A stretch of DNA of 64,000 bases, taken from positions 248,001-312,000 of the forward strand of contig NZ_CP102605.1 in NCBI RefSeq assembly GCF_024707505.1. Direction: 5' to 3'. The stretch comes from Pantoea sp. SOD02 (GTDB lineage: Bacteria > Pseudomonadota > Gammaproteobacteria > Enterobacterales > Enterobacteriaceae). This document shows positions 1 to 7,607 of the stretch, piece after piece. The number at the start of each line of letters is the position of its first letter. Position 1 is the stretch's first letter. The notes under the pieces were generated by a model, which saw only the letters and a program-made list of their open reading frames with translations, was not told the DNA's origin and ran no database searches. Made by a program: the position numbers and the translations under genes.

Positions 1-1
1 C

Positions 2-598
2 GGGCTCGAACCGCCAGCCAGCGGTTTACTGGCGGAAGAGGGCAAAGCGATCACCGCGCCTGATCCGTCGCGCGTGGTGGTGTTTCAGGATCCCACGCTT
101 TATCCGTGGCGCACCGTCTATGACAACGTTGGCCTCGGTTTGCAGATTCGCGGAGAGAGCCGCCCGCTGCGCGAGCAGCGGATTAACGCGATGCTGGATC
201 GCGTCGGCCTCAGGCAGTTTGCCCGCGCCTGGCCGCATCAGCTTTCGGGCGGTATGGCGCAGCGTGCGGCGTTGGCCCGCGCGTTGGTTAACGTGCCGCG
301 TTTGCTGATTCTCGATGAGCCGCTCGGCAAGCTCGATTCACTGACGCGGTTGCGTATGCAGCAGGAGATTGTCGATCTGTGGCAAGAGCAGCAGTTCACT
401 ACGCTGATGGTGACGCACGACGTGGAAGAAGCGCTGGTGATGGCGAATCGCGTGGTGGTGTTCAGCCCAAGACCAGCAAAAGTGGTGGATGTGATCGAGG
501 TTAATCTGCCGTGGCCGCGCCGCCGCGATGACCCGCAGCTGGTGGCGCTGCGCAGCCGGATACTGGATTTGTTGGGAGCGGATCGTGTGGCGGCGTGA
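2..598 (+). CDS. ABC transporter ATP-binding protein, nitrate/sulfonate/taurine type (5' end outside window)
   Basis: The frame is open from base 2, so the gene begins before the window; the Walker A region is missing. Visible are the Q-loop (VVFQDPTLYPWRTVYDNV), the signature LSGGMAQRAALARAL, Walker B with LLILDEPLGKLDSLTR, and the switch histidine in MVTHDVEEAL. The Q-loop wording and the DEPLGKLD stretch are typical of the SsuB/TauB/NrtD group, which energises import of sulfonates, taurine, nitrate or related small anions. The partner permease and binding protein are not in the window, so the substrate cannot be named. Family assignment is firm; substrate is open. Confidence 0.9.
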   Translation, partial: GLEPPASGLLAEEGKAITAPDPSRVVVFQDPTLYPWRTVYDNVGLGLQIRGESRPLREQRINAMLDRVGLRQFARAWPHQLSGGMAQRAALARALVNVPRLLILDEPLGKLDSLTRLRMQQEIVDLWQEQQFTTLMVTHDVEEALVMANRVVVFSPRPAKVVDVIEVNLPWPRRRDDPQLVALRSRILDLLGADRVAA

Positions 599-611
599 TG
601 AAGTCATCCGC

Positions 612-767
612 TTATGGCGTATCAGAATCTTTAAGGGTTGTTTCTAGAAAATGCGTGGTGTGATGCATCCATTCGCGCATTTCGAAGAGATCTAACATCA
701 AGCTGAAAGAGATAAAGGTTACGCAGATAATCAATAAGATGGCGATGTAGTAAGGCAATGAAGACAT
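612..767 (-). CDS. Small single-pass membrane protein, 51 residues, unrecognised
   Basis: A short ORF with ATG at 767 and a strong ribosome binding site (GGGAGGA) five bases upstream. The protein begins MSSLPYYIAILLIICVTF; residues 5-25 form one hydrophobic helix, followed by an acidic/aromatic and His-containing tail (LFEMREWMHH) ending DSDTP. It lies just downstream of the BasR-like gene on the same strand but has its own upstream region with three CTTAAG/GTTAAT half-sites of the PmrA type. That suggests independent expression within the envelope-lipid locus. I do not recognise the family; it could be a regulatory peptide acting on a membrane sensor or enzyme, which is inference only. Confidence 0.6.
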   Translation of the reverse strand: MSSLPYYIAILLIICVTFISFSLMLDLFEMREWMHHTTHFLETTLKDSDTP

Positions 768-810
768 CTATTCCTCCCTGGAATACGATCTGGATGGAAT
801 GTCAGTATTA

Positions 811-841
811 CTTAAGTTTTTCTCATTAACAAACCTTAAGG
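811..841 (-). promoter_or_regulatory. Cluster of PmrA-type half-sites upstream of the small membrane protein
   Basis: Reading toward the small gene at 767 there is CTTAAG, four bases, GTTAAT, eight bases, CTTAAG. The half-sites match YTTAAK, but spacings of 4 and 8 are not the canonical 5, so this is a weaker candidate than the boxes at 3155, 3329 and 14169. Confidence 0.35.
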
Positions 842-866
842 AATATTCTTTGCGTATACGTTAAAC

Positions 867-934
867 GGTCGCCATAAATGGCGACCCTACAAGTGATTGC
901 TGCGTTTTCGTAGGGTGCGCATTCATGCGCACCT
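867..934. repeat. Composite palindromic repeat, copy 1 (module A then module B)
   Basis: Module A (GGTCGCCAT, AA, ATGGCGACC-like palindrome) at 867-886 is joined through CCTACAA...CGTAGG to module B (GGTGCGCAT/ATGCGCACC palindrome) ending at 934. A partial extra module A half (ATGGCGACCG) follows near 980-992, just past the end of the BasR-like gene. Can fold as two hairpins plus a linker stem. Confidence 0.85.
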
Positions 935-1000
935 GCATACATATGCAAATTAATGTTTAACTGATCGGCATTACGCTATGAATGGCGACCGTAAGGTTTT

Positions 1001-1471
1001 TTACTTTCCCGGCACAATGAACCGATAACCTACGCCACGCAGCGTTTTAATATACGCCTTGCCGATTTTCTCGCGCAGATTATGAATATGCACTTCTAAT
1101 GTATTGGTGGCCGGTTCTGTTGCCCATTGATAAATATCTTTTAGCAAGGTGTCACGCTGAACCGCTTCGCCTTTCGCCAGCATCAACCGCGATAAAATAA
1201 CGAACTCTTTAGGCGTCAAGTCCAGCGATTTTCCAGCGTGCCAAACCATTTTTCTGGAGAGTTGCAGGGTAATTTCACCGATCTCCACGCAGTCTGTTTC
1301 AACCTTCTGTTGCGCGTTAAATAGCGCGTGAACCCGCGCTAACATTTCCTCTAACGAACCGGCTTCGAGATGCTGGACGGTGGAATCACCGTCACAGCCA
1401 TTGCGTTGCAGCACGACTTGCAGCTCTTGCATCAGCCGCTCATCGGCTGCAACGATCATCCATTTCATCAA
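1001..1471 (-). CDS. BasR/PmrA-like winged-helix regulator with collapsed receiver domain
   Basis: 156 residues. Residues 63-152 form an OmpR-type winged helix closely resembling BasR (LTPKEF, LSRLMLAKGEAV, NTLEVHIHNLREKIGKA, RGVGYRF). The N-terminal part keeps only the first strand/helix of a receiver (MMKWMIVAADERL) and then jumps to a segment matching the last receiver helix (SLEEMLARVHALF). The region that would carry the phosphoacceptor Asp, the Thr/Ser and the Lys is absent, so about 65 residues are missing. The start overlaps the eptA stop (ATGA), as in the enterobacterial eptA-basR-basS order, but no basS follows. It probably binds DNA without phosphorylation control, or is a decaying regulator; the intact wing and recognition helix favour a working DNA-binding protein. 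Confidence 0.85.
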   Translation of the reverse strand: MMKWMIVAADERLMQELQVVLQRNGCDGDSTVQHLEAGSLEEMLARVHALFNAQQKVETDCVEIGEITLQLSRKMVWHAGKSLDLTPKEFVILSRLMLAKGEAVQRDTLLKDIYQWATEPATNTLEVHIHNLREKIGKAYIKTLRGVGYRFIVPGK

Positions 1472-3108
1472 TGTGCGGCCCGGCAGGCGCTAAGAATATC
1501 GTCCGCAGGTTGATATTCAGTGGTCTGAATACCCGTTAAACCGAGCATGGTGGAGAACAGATTGTCCTGCGAATAACCCTGATGCGCCGCTTGTTTATCA
1601 AGACAGCTTTTACTCACGCCATAGCGCTGTTGATAATCCGGTGATAACCAAATCAGCATTGGCACATGTTTCTGCACATCCGGCGCAATCGCATACGGCA
1701 TACCGTGCAGATAAGCACCATTTTCCCCTAACGACTCACCGTGATCCGATAAATAAACCAGGCTGGTGGTGTATTCATCCTGATGCGCTTTCAGCACATT
1801 AATCGCTTTATTGACGATGTAATCAATATACAGAATGGTGTTGTCGTAGGTATTGACCAGCTGTTCTTGCGAACAATCCTGAATTTGGCTGGTATCGCAC
1901 GTCGGGGTGAATTTTTTAAACTGCGCAGGATAACGGTTGTAATAGGTTGGGCCGTGACTACCAATGGTATGTAACACGATAACGCCGTTACCTTTGAGGT
2001 TTTTAATATAGTCCTCAATACCATGGAATAACACTTCGTCATAACATTCCCCGCCATGACACATATCCGGCAGATTCAGGCTGCTCATATCCTGATGTGG
2101 GACGCGATCGCAGGCACCTTTACAGCCGCCATCATTGTCATTCCATAAAACCTGCACACCGGCACGCTGGATAATATCGAGCATCCCTTCCTGATGGCTG
2201 GCAAGCTGATCGTCATAATGGGCACGCGGCATATTGGAGAACATACAAGGTAATGAGACTGCCGTAGCTGTGCCGCAAGACTGCGTATTCGGGAAATAGG
2301 TGACATCAGCTTTCGCCAGCAACGGTGTATTTTCGCGCTCATAACCATTCAACTGGAAATTCACCGCACGCGTGGTTTCACCCACCACCAAAATGGTCAG
2401 GTTACGCTTTGGACCAGCCAGCATCTCGGGCTTCTGTTTGGCATCTAAACCAATTTGCACCAGCGGCAAATTGGCGGTGCGGCTGTGGTTGTACCAGGAA
2501 AGCGTTGCCACAATCGAATTGGAAGGGCTGAGTGATTTAATCAGCTCTTTTTGGTTACGAAACAGCGAGGCGTAATCTTTATAAAAAAACGTCGCGACTA
2601 AGGCGATGCAAATTACCGACGCGACAATGGAAGCCGCGCGCTTGGCGATGCTTTTCCAGATAGGTTTGCTGTTTTTAACGCGAATCCAGAAAACTAACAG
2701 GGCAGCCAGCAGCCCGCTACAACCAAGCGTAATAATCAACTTGGGTGATAATAGAGCAAAGGATTCAGATGGCGTGGTATCGATAATATTCACGATCATC
2801 GAGCGATCGATAACAATACCAAAGGTCCAGATAAAATATTGCGCAGCGGCGGAAACTAAAATGAAGAGCGCAAGAATAACGCGGTCAAGCCACAAAAAGG
2901 AGGCGAAGGTGGCAATAATATTGATCACGCTAAATGCCACTAACGGCATTGAAGCGAATACCAAAATGGTGCGCACGCTATCAAGCGGCATGGCAGCAAG
3001 CACTTGTCGATAGAACGCAATGTTCAAAAAGACCGCAATATAAATAGAAACAAGCGAAATAAAAGATAGCCGACTCAACGTCGGTCTTTTGCGCAGCGAA
3101 AACGTCAT
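1468..3108 (-). CDS. eptA: Phosphoethanolamine transferase EptA (PmrC)
   Basis: 546 residues, normal length. It adds phosphoethanolamine to lipid A at the periplasmic face of the inner membrane, lowering negative charge and giving polymyxin resistance. Five hydrophobic segments lie within about residues 15-175, followed by the sulfatase-like catalytic domain. Metal and catalytic residues are visible: Glu244 (VVGETTRA), nucleophile Thr280 (SCGTATAVSLPC), Asp455-His456 (YLSDHGESLGE), and paired cysteines typical of the family. The stop overlaps the start of the BasR-like gene. A near-canonical PmrA box lies 47 bases before the start, so PmrA/BasR-type control is likely. Confidence 0.95.
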   Translation of the reverse strand: MTFSLRKRPTLSRLSFISLVSIYIAVFLNIAFYRQVLAAMPLDSVRTILVFASMPLVAFSVINIIATFASFLWLDRVILALFILVSAAAQYFIWTFGIVIDRSMIVNIIDTTPSESFALLSPKLIITLGCSGLLAALLVFWIRVKNSKPIWKSIAKRAASIVASVICIALVATFFYKDYASLFRNQKELIKSLSPSNSIVATLSWYNHSRTANLPLVQIGLDAKQKPEMLAGPKRNLTILVVGETTRAVNFQLNGYERENTPLLAKADVTYFPNTQSCGTATAVSLPCMFSNMPRAHYDDQLASHQEGMLDIIQRAGVQVLWNDNDGGCKGACDRVPHQDMSSLNLPDMCHGGECYDEVLFHGIEDYIKNLKGNGVIVLHTIGSHGPTYYNRYPAQFKKFTPTCDTSQIQDCSQEQLVNTYDNTILYIDYIVNKAINVLKAHQDEYTTSLVYLSDHGESLGENGAYLHGMPYAIAPDVQKHVPMLIWLSPDYQQRYGVSKSCLDKQAAHQGYSQDNLFSTMLGLTGIQTTEYQPADDILSACRAAH

Positions 3109-3140
3109 TGTTCAATCCATGTGTGTGAAGATGGCGAAAG

Positions 3141-3171
3141 CTTAAGAAACTAAGGTTAAGTGAACCTTAAG
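3141..3171 (-). promoter_or_regulatory. PmrA-type box upstream of eptA
   Basis: On the minus strand CTTAAG-GTTCA-CTTAAC spans 3171-3155: two YTTAAK-like half-sites with the canonical 5-base spacer. A further CTTAAG lies at 3146-3141. The same GTTCA spacer occurs in the box at 14169-14185. Confidence 0.8.
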
Positions 3172-3328
3172 CATTATCACAAATCCGTCATAAACCAATA
3201 AAATAATGATTTTTAAGGTTATTTTACGCTCAGTTTTTGCATGGTAACGAAGTGCTGACAGCGTTTAGCGGCGTGAAGCTTAAAATCAGATTAAAAATCA
3301 GGCGGCAGAAAATTAATTCTTTGGGCAT

Positions 3329-3345
3329 TTTAAGGGAGTTTTAAG
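3329..3345 (+). promoter_or_regulatory. PmrA/QseB-type box upstream of the membrane protein-regulator-kinase operon
   Basis: TTTAAG-GGAGT-TTTAAG, two identical half-sites with exactly 5 bases between them, ends 47 bases before the ATG at 3392. The position suits activation, probably autoregulation by the response regulator encoded in the same operon. Confidence 0.7.
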
Positions 3346-3391
3346 TTTACCTCGGCATTGTGTGGTTAACACGCTGACGGGGAATGCCCAC

Positions 3392-4159
3392 ATGACCGAT
3401 AATTTGACCGAACTGAAAACCAAAGTGCCGCAGGCGACGTTGCTGTTCTGGGCGTTAAAAATGATGTCTACCACAGTAGGTGAAACCGGTGCTGACTGGA
3501 TCAATTTTGGTCTCGGTTTTGGCCTGGTACATACCTCAATCATTGCCGCCGGATTGTTTGTCGTCGCACTTATTTTTCAGCTTAAATCACCGCGTTATAT
3601 TCCGTGGCTTTACTGGCTCACCGTTTTATTAGTCAGCATTACCGGTACCTTAATCACCGATTATTTAACCGACCAAATGCAAGTGCCGCTGCTTTATTCC
3701 GTGGCGATGTTTGGCTCCGCGCTGGTAATGGTGTTGATGTTCTGGCATCGCTCGGAAGGCACGCTGGAGTTCGCTGCGATTAATACCACCAGCCGCGAAC
3801 TCTATTACTGGCTCGCCATCATGATCACCTTTGCCTTTGGTACGGCGTTGGGTGATGCCCTGGCTGAGCGACTTGGCCTCGGTTATCTCTCCACCACCAT
3901 GCTGTTCGCCGTACTGATCGCCATCACCGGCTTCCTGTGGCGTATCCGGGCAATCAGCGCCGTGGCCTGTTTCTGGTGCGTGTATGTGCTGACCAGGCCA
4001 CTTGGCGCTGCGCTGGCCGATCTCTTCTCACAACCGATTAAGCAGGGCGGTCTCGGCTACGGCACCACTCCGGTGAACCTCATCTTCCTGATTGCGATGG
4101 TGGCATTAATTGTGGTTTCGGGTGTGTTTTCACGCTCCTCACCTCAGGATCGACCATGA
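3392..4159 (+). CDS. Multi-pass membrane protein, COG4705-like, linked to a two-component system
   Basis: 255 residues from the ATG at 3392 (GGGGAA lies upstream; the longer GTG start at 3362 has no better site). About seven to eight hydrophobic helices are visible. An internal repeat of the type GETGADW...GFGL and TALGDALAERLGLGYLST is characteristic of this uncharacterised family, often encoded next to OmpR-type regulators. The stop overlaps the regulator start (ATGA), so the genes are translationally coupled. A role as accessory sensor or lipid/ion carrier is plausible but unproven. First gene of the operon running to 7546. Confidence 0.85.
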   Translation: MTDNLTELKTKVPQATLLFWALKMMSTTVGETGADWINFGLGFGLVHTSIIAAGLFVVALIFQLKSPRYIPWLYWLTVLLVSITGTLITDYLTDQMQVPLLYSVAMFGSALVMVLMFWHRSEGTLEFAAINTTSRELYYWLAIMITFAFGTALGDALAERLGLGYLSTTMLFAVLIAITGFLWRIRAISAVACFWCVYVLTRPLGAALADLFSQPIKQGGLGYGTTPVNLIFLIAMVALIVVSGVFSRSSPQDRP

Positions 4160-4824
4160 GAGTGCTGCTGGTTGAAGATGACCAGATGATCGGTTGCGCC
4201 GTGCAAGCCGCGCTCAAGGATGCTTCTTACGCCGCCGATTGGGTGCGTGATGGCGAACAAGCATTACTTAGCCTGAGAACCCATGACTACGATCTGGTGC
4301 TGCTTGATCTCGGGTTACCGGCTAAAAATGGCTTTGAGGTGCTCGATGAAGTGCGGCGTTCGGGCAATCAGGTGCCGCTGGTGGTAGTGACGGCGCGGGA
4401 TGCGCTGGAAGATCGCCTGCACGGCCTTGATGCCGGAGCCGATGATTATCTGCTGAAACCCTTTGAGATGAGTGAATTGCTGGCGCGCGCCAGAGCGGTG
4501 ATGCGCCGTAAAGCAGGGCATGCAACATCGCTATTGAGCAATGGCGAGCTGATGCTCAATCCTGCCACGCGCGAGGTGCATCACCGCGACCGCGAGGAAA
4601 AATTCACCCTTTCCAGCCGCGAGTATGCGTTGTTGCAGGCTTTGCTGATGCAGCCGGGGCAGATTTTCTCCCGCAGCGAACTGGAGGAGAAAATCTACGG
4701 CTGGGGCGAGGAGATTGAGAGCAATGCGGTGGAGTATTTCATCCATGCGCTACGTAAAAAACTGGGCAGCGACGCCATCAAAAACATTCGGGGCGTGGGA
4801 TGGAAAGTCTCAAAAAAAGACTAA
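4156..4824 (+). CDS. OmpR-family response regulator (QseB/PmrA-like)
   Basis: 222 residues: a complete receiver with acidic pocket (LLVEDDQM), phosphoacceptor Asp51 (VLLDLGLP), TARD motif and Lys (YLLKPFE), then a winged helix from about residue 125 (LSSREYALL, SNAVEYFIHALRKKLG, NIRGVGW). It overlaps the membrane protein upstream and the kinase downstream. The partner kinase is the next gene. Together with the box at 3329 and the divergent eptA this makes it the best candidate for the PmrA-like activator of the locus, in contrast to the receiver-less paralogue behind eptA. Exact orthology to QseB or PmrA cannot be decided by eye. Confidence 0.92.
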   Translation: MRVLLVEDDQMIGCAVQAALKDASYAADWVRDGEQALLSLRTHDYDLVLLDLGLPAKNGFEVLDEVRRSGNQVPLVVVTARDALEDRLHGLDAGADDYLLKPFEMSELLARARAVMRRKAGHATSLLSNGELMLNPATREVHHRDREEKFTLSSREYALLQALLMQPGQIFSRSELEEKIYGWGEEIESNAVEYFIHALRKKLGSDAIKNIRGVGWKVSKKD

Positions 4825-6155
4825 GCGACTCCGCGCAATTCCGGCTGTCATTTGTCCTGTGCATGGCGGTGGTCGGCATTGCGGTGCTGTGCGGCGTGCT
4901 CGGTTTTCTCTCGGCATGGGATGAAGCGCACGAACTGCAGGATTCATCGCTGCAGCAGATTGCCAGCCTGGCAAAAGATGACCTGCTCGCGCCGCGCAAC
5001 AGCAATTTCGTTAGTCCGCCGCTACAGGATGAAGAGGCATCACGCATTATCGTGCACTTCATCTTTCCCGTGGCACAAGGGATGGAACCGGTATCGCAAG
5101 ACGCTTTTTCCTCGCTCGCCTCGCTGCCGGTCGGGTTTTACACCACGCGCATCAACCGGCACGTCTATCGCGTGTTGATTGAGGAGTTGCATGATGGCCT
5201 GCGCGTCGCCGTCGCGCAGCGTGCTTCGGTGCGACAGAGCGTGGCGCTGTCATCCGCGCTGCGCACGCTGGTGCCGTTCTGCATTCTGTTTCCGGTTTTG
5301 CTCTATCTGGTGGCCGATCTGGTAAGAAAGATTTTTCGCCCAATACGCAAGCTGGCGGATGCCGTCGATGCGCAACGTGATGGTCTGAGCATGGCATTAA
5401 GCAGTGAATTTATACCGCGTGAGATCACGCCGTTTATCACTGCCATCAATCAGTTATTGCAACGCTCGGCGGAGTCGGTGGAGCGGCAGCGGCGGTTTGT
5501 GGCGGATGCTGCACATGAACTGCGTTCGCCGCTGACCGCCTTGATGTTGCAGGCCGAAAGGCTGGATGCCAGCGATCTTTCAACGGAGAGCCGCGACCGG
5601 TTAATGCAATTACGCGCTGGGATGAAACGCACCAGCACGCTGGTTGAACAGTTGCTGAGCCTGAGCCGGGCGCAAAATGGAGAAGTGGGCAATCTGCCGC
5701 CGGTTGAATCCATCGCGGTGTTTACGGTGGTAAAGCAGGTAGTTTCCGATTTGCTGCCGCTGGCGGAGCAGAAATCCATCGATATTGGCGTGGTGGGTAA
5801 TAGTGAGGCATCAATTATCGCCCGACCATCGGAACTCTACACGCTATTACGCAATGTTGTGCATAACGCCATCCAATATACGCCGTTAGCAGGAAAGGTG
5901 GATATTACGATTAATCACAGCGCAGCCTGTCTGTTTATCGATATTGAAGACAGCGGTCCGGGTATTGCTGTTGATAAAAGAGAACGGGTATTTGACGCAT
6001 TTTATCGCATTGAAGGAAGCGATATTTCTGGCTCTGGTTTGGGATTGTCTATTGTCAGCGCCATTGTGACGCGCATGAAAGGGCAAGTGAAGCTCACTGC
6101 GGCAACGTCTTCCGCGACGGGGCTGAAGGTGAGCATTGCTTTACCACTTACTTAA
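4800..6155 (+). CDS. Sensor histidine kinase (QseC/PmrB-like)
   Basis: 451 residues. A transmembrane helix lies at about 17-40, a periplasmic sensor at about 41-155, and a second helix at about 158-180 followed by a HAMP-like linker. The H-box FVADAAHELRSPLTAL carries the phosphorylated His, the N-box is LLRNVVHNAIQYTP, and the ATP-lid motifs are DSGPGIAV and GSGLGLSIV. The start overlaps the end of the regulator gene by 25 bases in another frame. The phosphorelay partner is the regulator at 4156-4824. The periplasmic domain is short and unidentified; cationic peptides, metal ions or pH are possible signals by analogy with PmrB. Confidence 0.92.
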   Translation: MESLKKRLSDSAQFRLSFVLCMAVVGIAVLCGVLGFLSAWDEAHELQDSSLQQIASLAKDDLLAPRNSNFVSPPLQDEEASRIIVHFIFPVAQGMEPVSQDAFSSLASLPVGFYTTRINRHVYRVLIEELHDGLRVAVAQRASVRQSVALSSALRTLVPFCILFPVLLYLVADLVRKIFRPIRKLADAVDAQRDGLSMALSSEFIPREITPFITAINQLLQRSAESVERQRRFVADAAHELRSPLTALMLQAERLDASDLSTESRDRLMQLRAGMKRTSTLVEQLLSLSRAQNGEVGNLPPVESIAVFTVVKQVVSDLLPLAEQKSIDIGVVGNSEASIIARPSELYTLLRNVVHNAIQYTPLAGKVDITINHSAACLFIDIEDSGPGIAVDKRERVFDAFYRIEGSDISGSGLGLSIVSAIVTRMKGQVKLTAATSSATGLKVSIALPLT

Positions 6156-6173
6156 TTTCCACAAGGAATAAAT

Positions 6174-6785
6174 ATGATTCTCACCTCAGAGACAGCAGAG
6201 AATATTAATGACTCGCTCTTTCTTATGATTAACGCTCCGGCTCATGCCTCGAGCTTATTTCTGACATTAGGGAATATCTGCGCCTCCTGGTTAATTTTTA
6301 TTTTCCCGCTGAGCTTGCTGGTCTATTGGTTTAGCTTTAAACCCGAGAATCAACGCGTGGCAATGCAGGCGCTTACCGCTGGCATCGTGGCATTGTGCGT
6401 AAATATGGTTATCGGTTATTTCTTCCCGCATCCAAGGCCGTTTATGGTGCCGATTGGTCACACTTTCCTTAGCCATGCTGCTGATGCCTCTTTCCCGAGC
6501 GATCATATGACGCTGGCCTGCGCCATTACCTTCAGTTTGCTGTTCAGCAGAAAAATTCAGGCTGGCTTGAGCCTGTTGCTGCTGAGTCTGTTTATCGCCT
6601 GGGGACGTATTTATATGGGTGTGCATTTCCCGGCCGATATGCTGGGTTCAATCACGGTGGCGTTGTTGTGTTGCTGCGGCGTGAAAAAAGCAGAAAATCG
6701 TTTAGATCCGCTATTTGCTCACCTTTATCGACTGAATAATTATCTCTTCGGTCATCTGCGGATTAACCGGGAAAAAACTGAGTAG
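6174..6785 (+). CDS. PAP2-family phosphatase, undecaprenyl-diphosphatase (BcrC/YbjG) type
   Basis: 203 residues with about five membrane helices. The three PAP2 acid-phosphatase motifs are present: GYFFPHPRPF (KxxxxxxRP-like, the Lys is not obvious), the FPSDH central motif, and GRIYMGVHFPAD (SRxxxGxHxxxD-like). The BcrC/YbjG group removes a phosphate from undecaprenyl pyrophosphate at the outer face of the inner membrane. It sits 18 bases after the kinase gene with a good AAGGA site before the ATG, and 5 bases before the second PAP2 gene. Co-transcription with the lipid-modification regulators suggests a role in lipid carrier or lipid A phosphate handling. Confidence 0.85.
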   Translation: MILTSETAENINDSLFLMINAPAHASSLFLTLGNICASWLIFIFPLSLLVYWFSFKPENQRVAMQALTAGIVALCVNMVIGYFFPHPRPFMVPIGHTFLSHAADASFPSDHMTLACAITFSLLFSRKIQAGLSLLLLSLFIAWGRIYMGVHFPADMLGSITVALLCCCGVKKAENRLDPLFAHLYRLNNYLFGHLRINREKTE

Positions 6786-6790
6786 CTATC

Positions 6791-7546
6791 ATGGTGATTG
6801 AAACCAGGCGAATTATTCGCAATCCCTATCTCTTATTAATCGCCTGTTGTGCGGTGCTGTTTGGTATTCCGCTCAGTGCCTGGATGCTGCACTGGAATTG
6901 GAATGCCAGCCAGCAATCAGCGGGGCTATTTGGCTTTTATCTGCTGACGCAAACTGTTTCACGACCTTATGGCATGATTACCGCCGCTTTGTTGGTGGGC
7001 GCACTGATCTATGCATTGCGCATTCGCAAAGCCGAATGGTTTAAATATGCTGTGGTGCTATTACTGCCGATTATTTTGGGTCAGTTAGCCGTGAATGTGA
7101 TTAAGAGAACCACGCCTGAACCACGGCCTTATATAGTGTGGCTGAGCCAAACAGACAGCGAGATAGACCGTCATTTTTATCAGGTGGATAGCGCAGAGCG
7201 GCAGGCGATGTTGAGTAAGCGGTTAGAGAGCATCAGCGTTATCCCGCAGTGGCAGAAGCAGCATTGGCTAAATCAAACTGATTCAGCTTTTCCGTCGGGG
7301 CATACGGTATTTGCTGCTACCTGGGGGCTGATGGCGGTGAGTTTACTGCTCGCGCGCGGGAAAAGGCTGTTGGCCACGATCATCATGCTGTGGGCGATAG
7401 GCGTGATGATCAGCCGTCTTTTATTGGGCATGCATTGGCCCGGCGATCTCTTTACATCAATCATGATTGCGTTTTATTTGAGTCTTCCAGCAGTTTATTT
7501 TCTGCATGGAGCAGGGAAGCATCGGGTTGGTTTGGAGGGCGCATAA
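6791..7546 (+). CDS. PAP2-family phosphatase, PgpB-like
   Basis: 251 residues, the length of E. coli PgpB. It shares PgpB's layout: VIKRTTPEPRPYIVWL (motif 1), a roughly 60-residue insertion, AFPSGHTVFAATWGL (motif 2) and SRLLLGMHWPGDL (motif 3), with six hydrophobic helices. PgpB dephosphorylates phosphatidylglycerol phosphate and undecaprenyl pyrophosphate in the periplasm. Last gene of the operon starting at 3392. Its stop codon TAA falls inside the palindromic repeat copy that begins at 7537, so the last residues (LEGA) border the repeat. Probably an additional paralogue rather than the housekeeping pgpB, judged by location. Confidence 0.88.
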   Translation: MVIETRRIIRNPYLLLIACCAVLFGIPLSAWMLHWNWNASQQSAGLFGFYLLTQTVSRPYGMITAALLVGALIYALRIRKAEWFKYAVVLLLPIILGQLAVNVIKRTTPEPRPYIVWLSQTDSEIDRHFYQVDSAERQAMLSKRLESISVIPQWQKQHWLNQTDSAFPSGHTVFAATWGLMAVSLLLARGKRLLATIIMLWAIGVMISRLLLGMHWPGDLFTSIMIAFYLSLPAVYFLHGAGKHRVGLEGA

Positions 7547-7607
7547 ATGCGCACCTGGTCGCCATAAATGGCGACCCTACAAAGAGCTGGCGGTTTTATG
7601 GCGACCT
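7537..7607. repeat. Composite palindromic repeat, copy 2, between convergent genes
   Basis: Module B (GGGCGCATAAATGCGCACC) at 7537-7555 is followed directly by module A at 7557-7576 with CCTACAAA, and a further half module A (TTATGGCGACCT) to 7607. It supplies the stop codon of the PgpB-like gene on one side and the last codons plus stop of the kinase gene (ending at 7596) on the other. Confidence 0.85.

Noticed and set aside
2606..3013. Plus-strand ORF opposite eptA's membrane domain
   Set aside because: Antisense to the eptA transmembrane region; no ribosome site and no recognisable domain.
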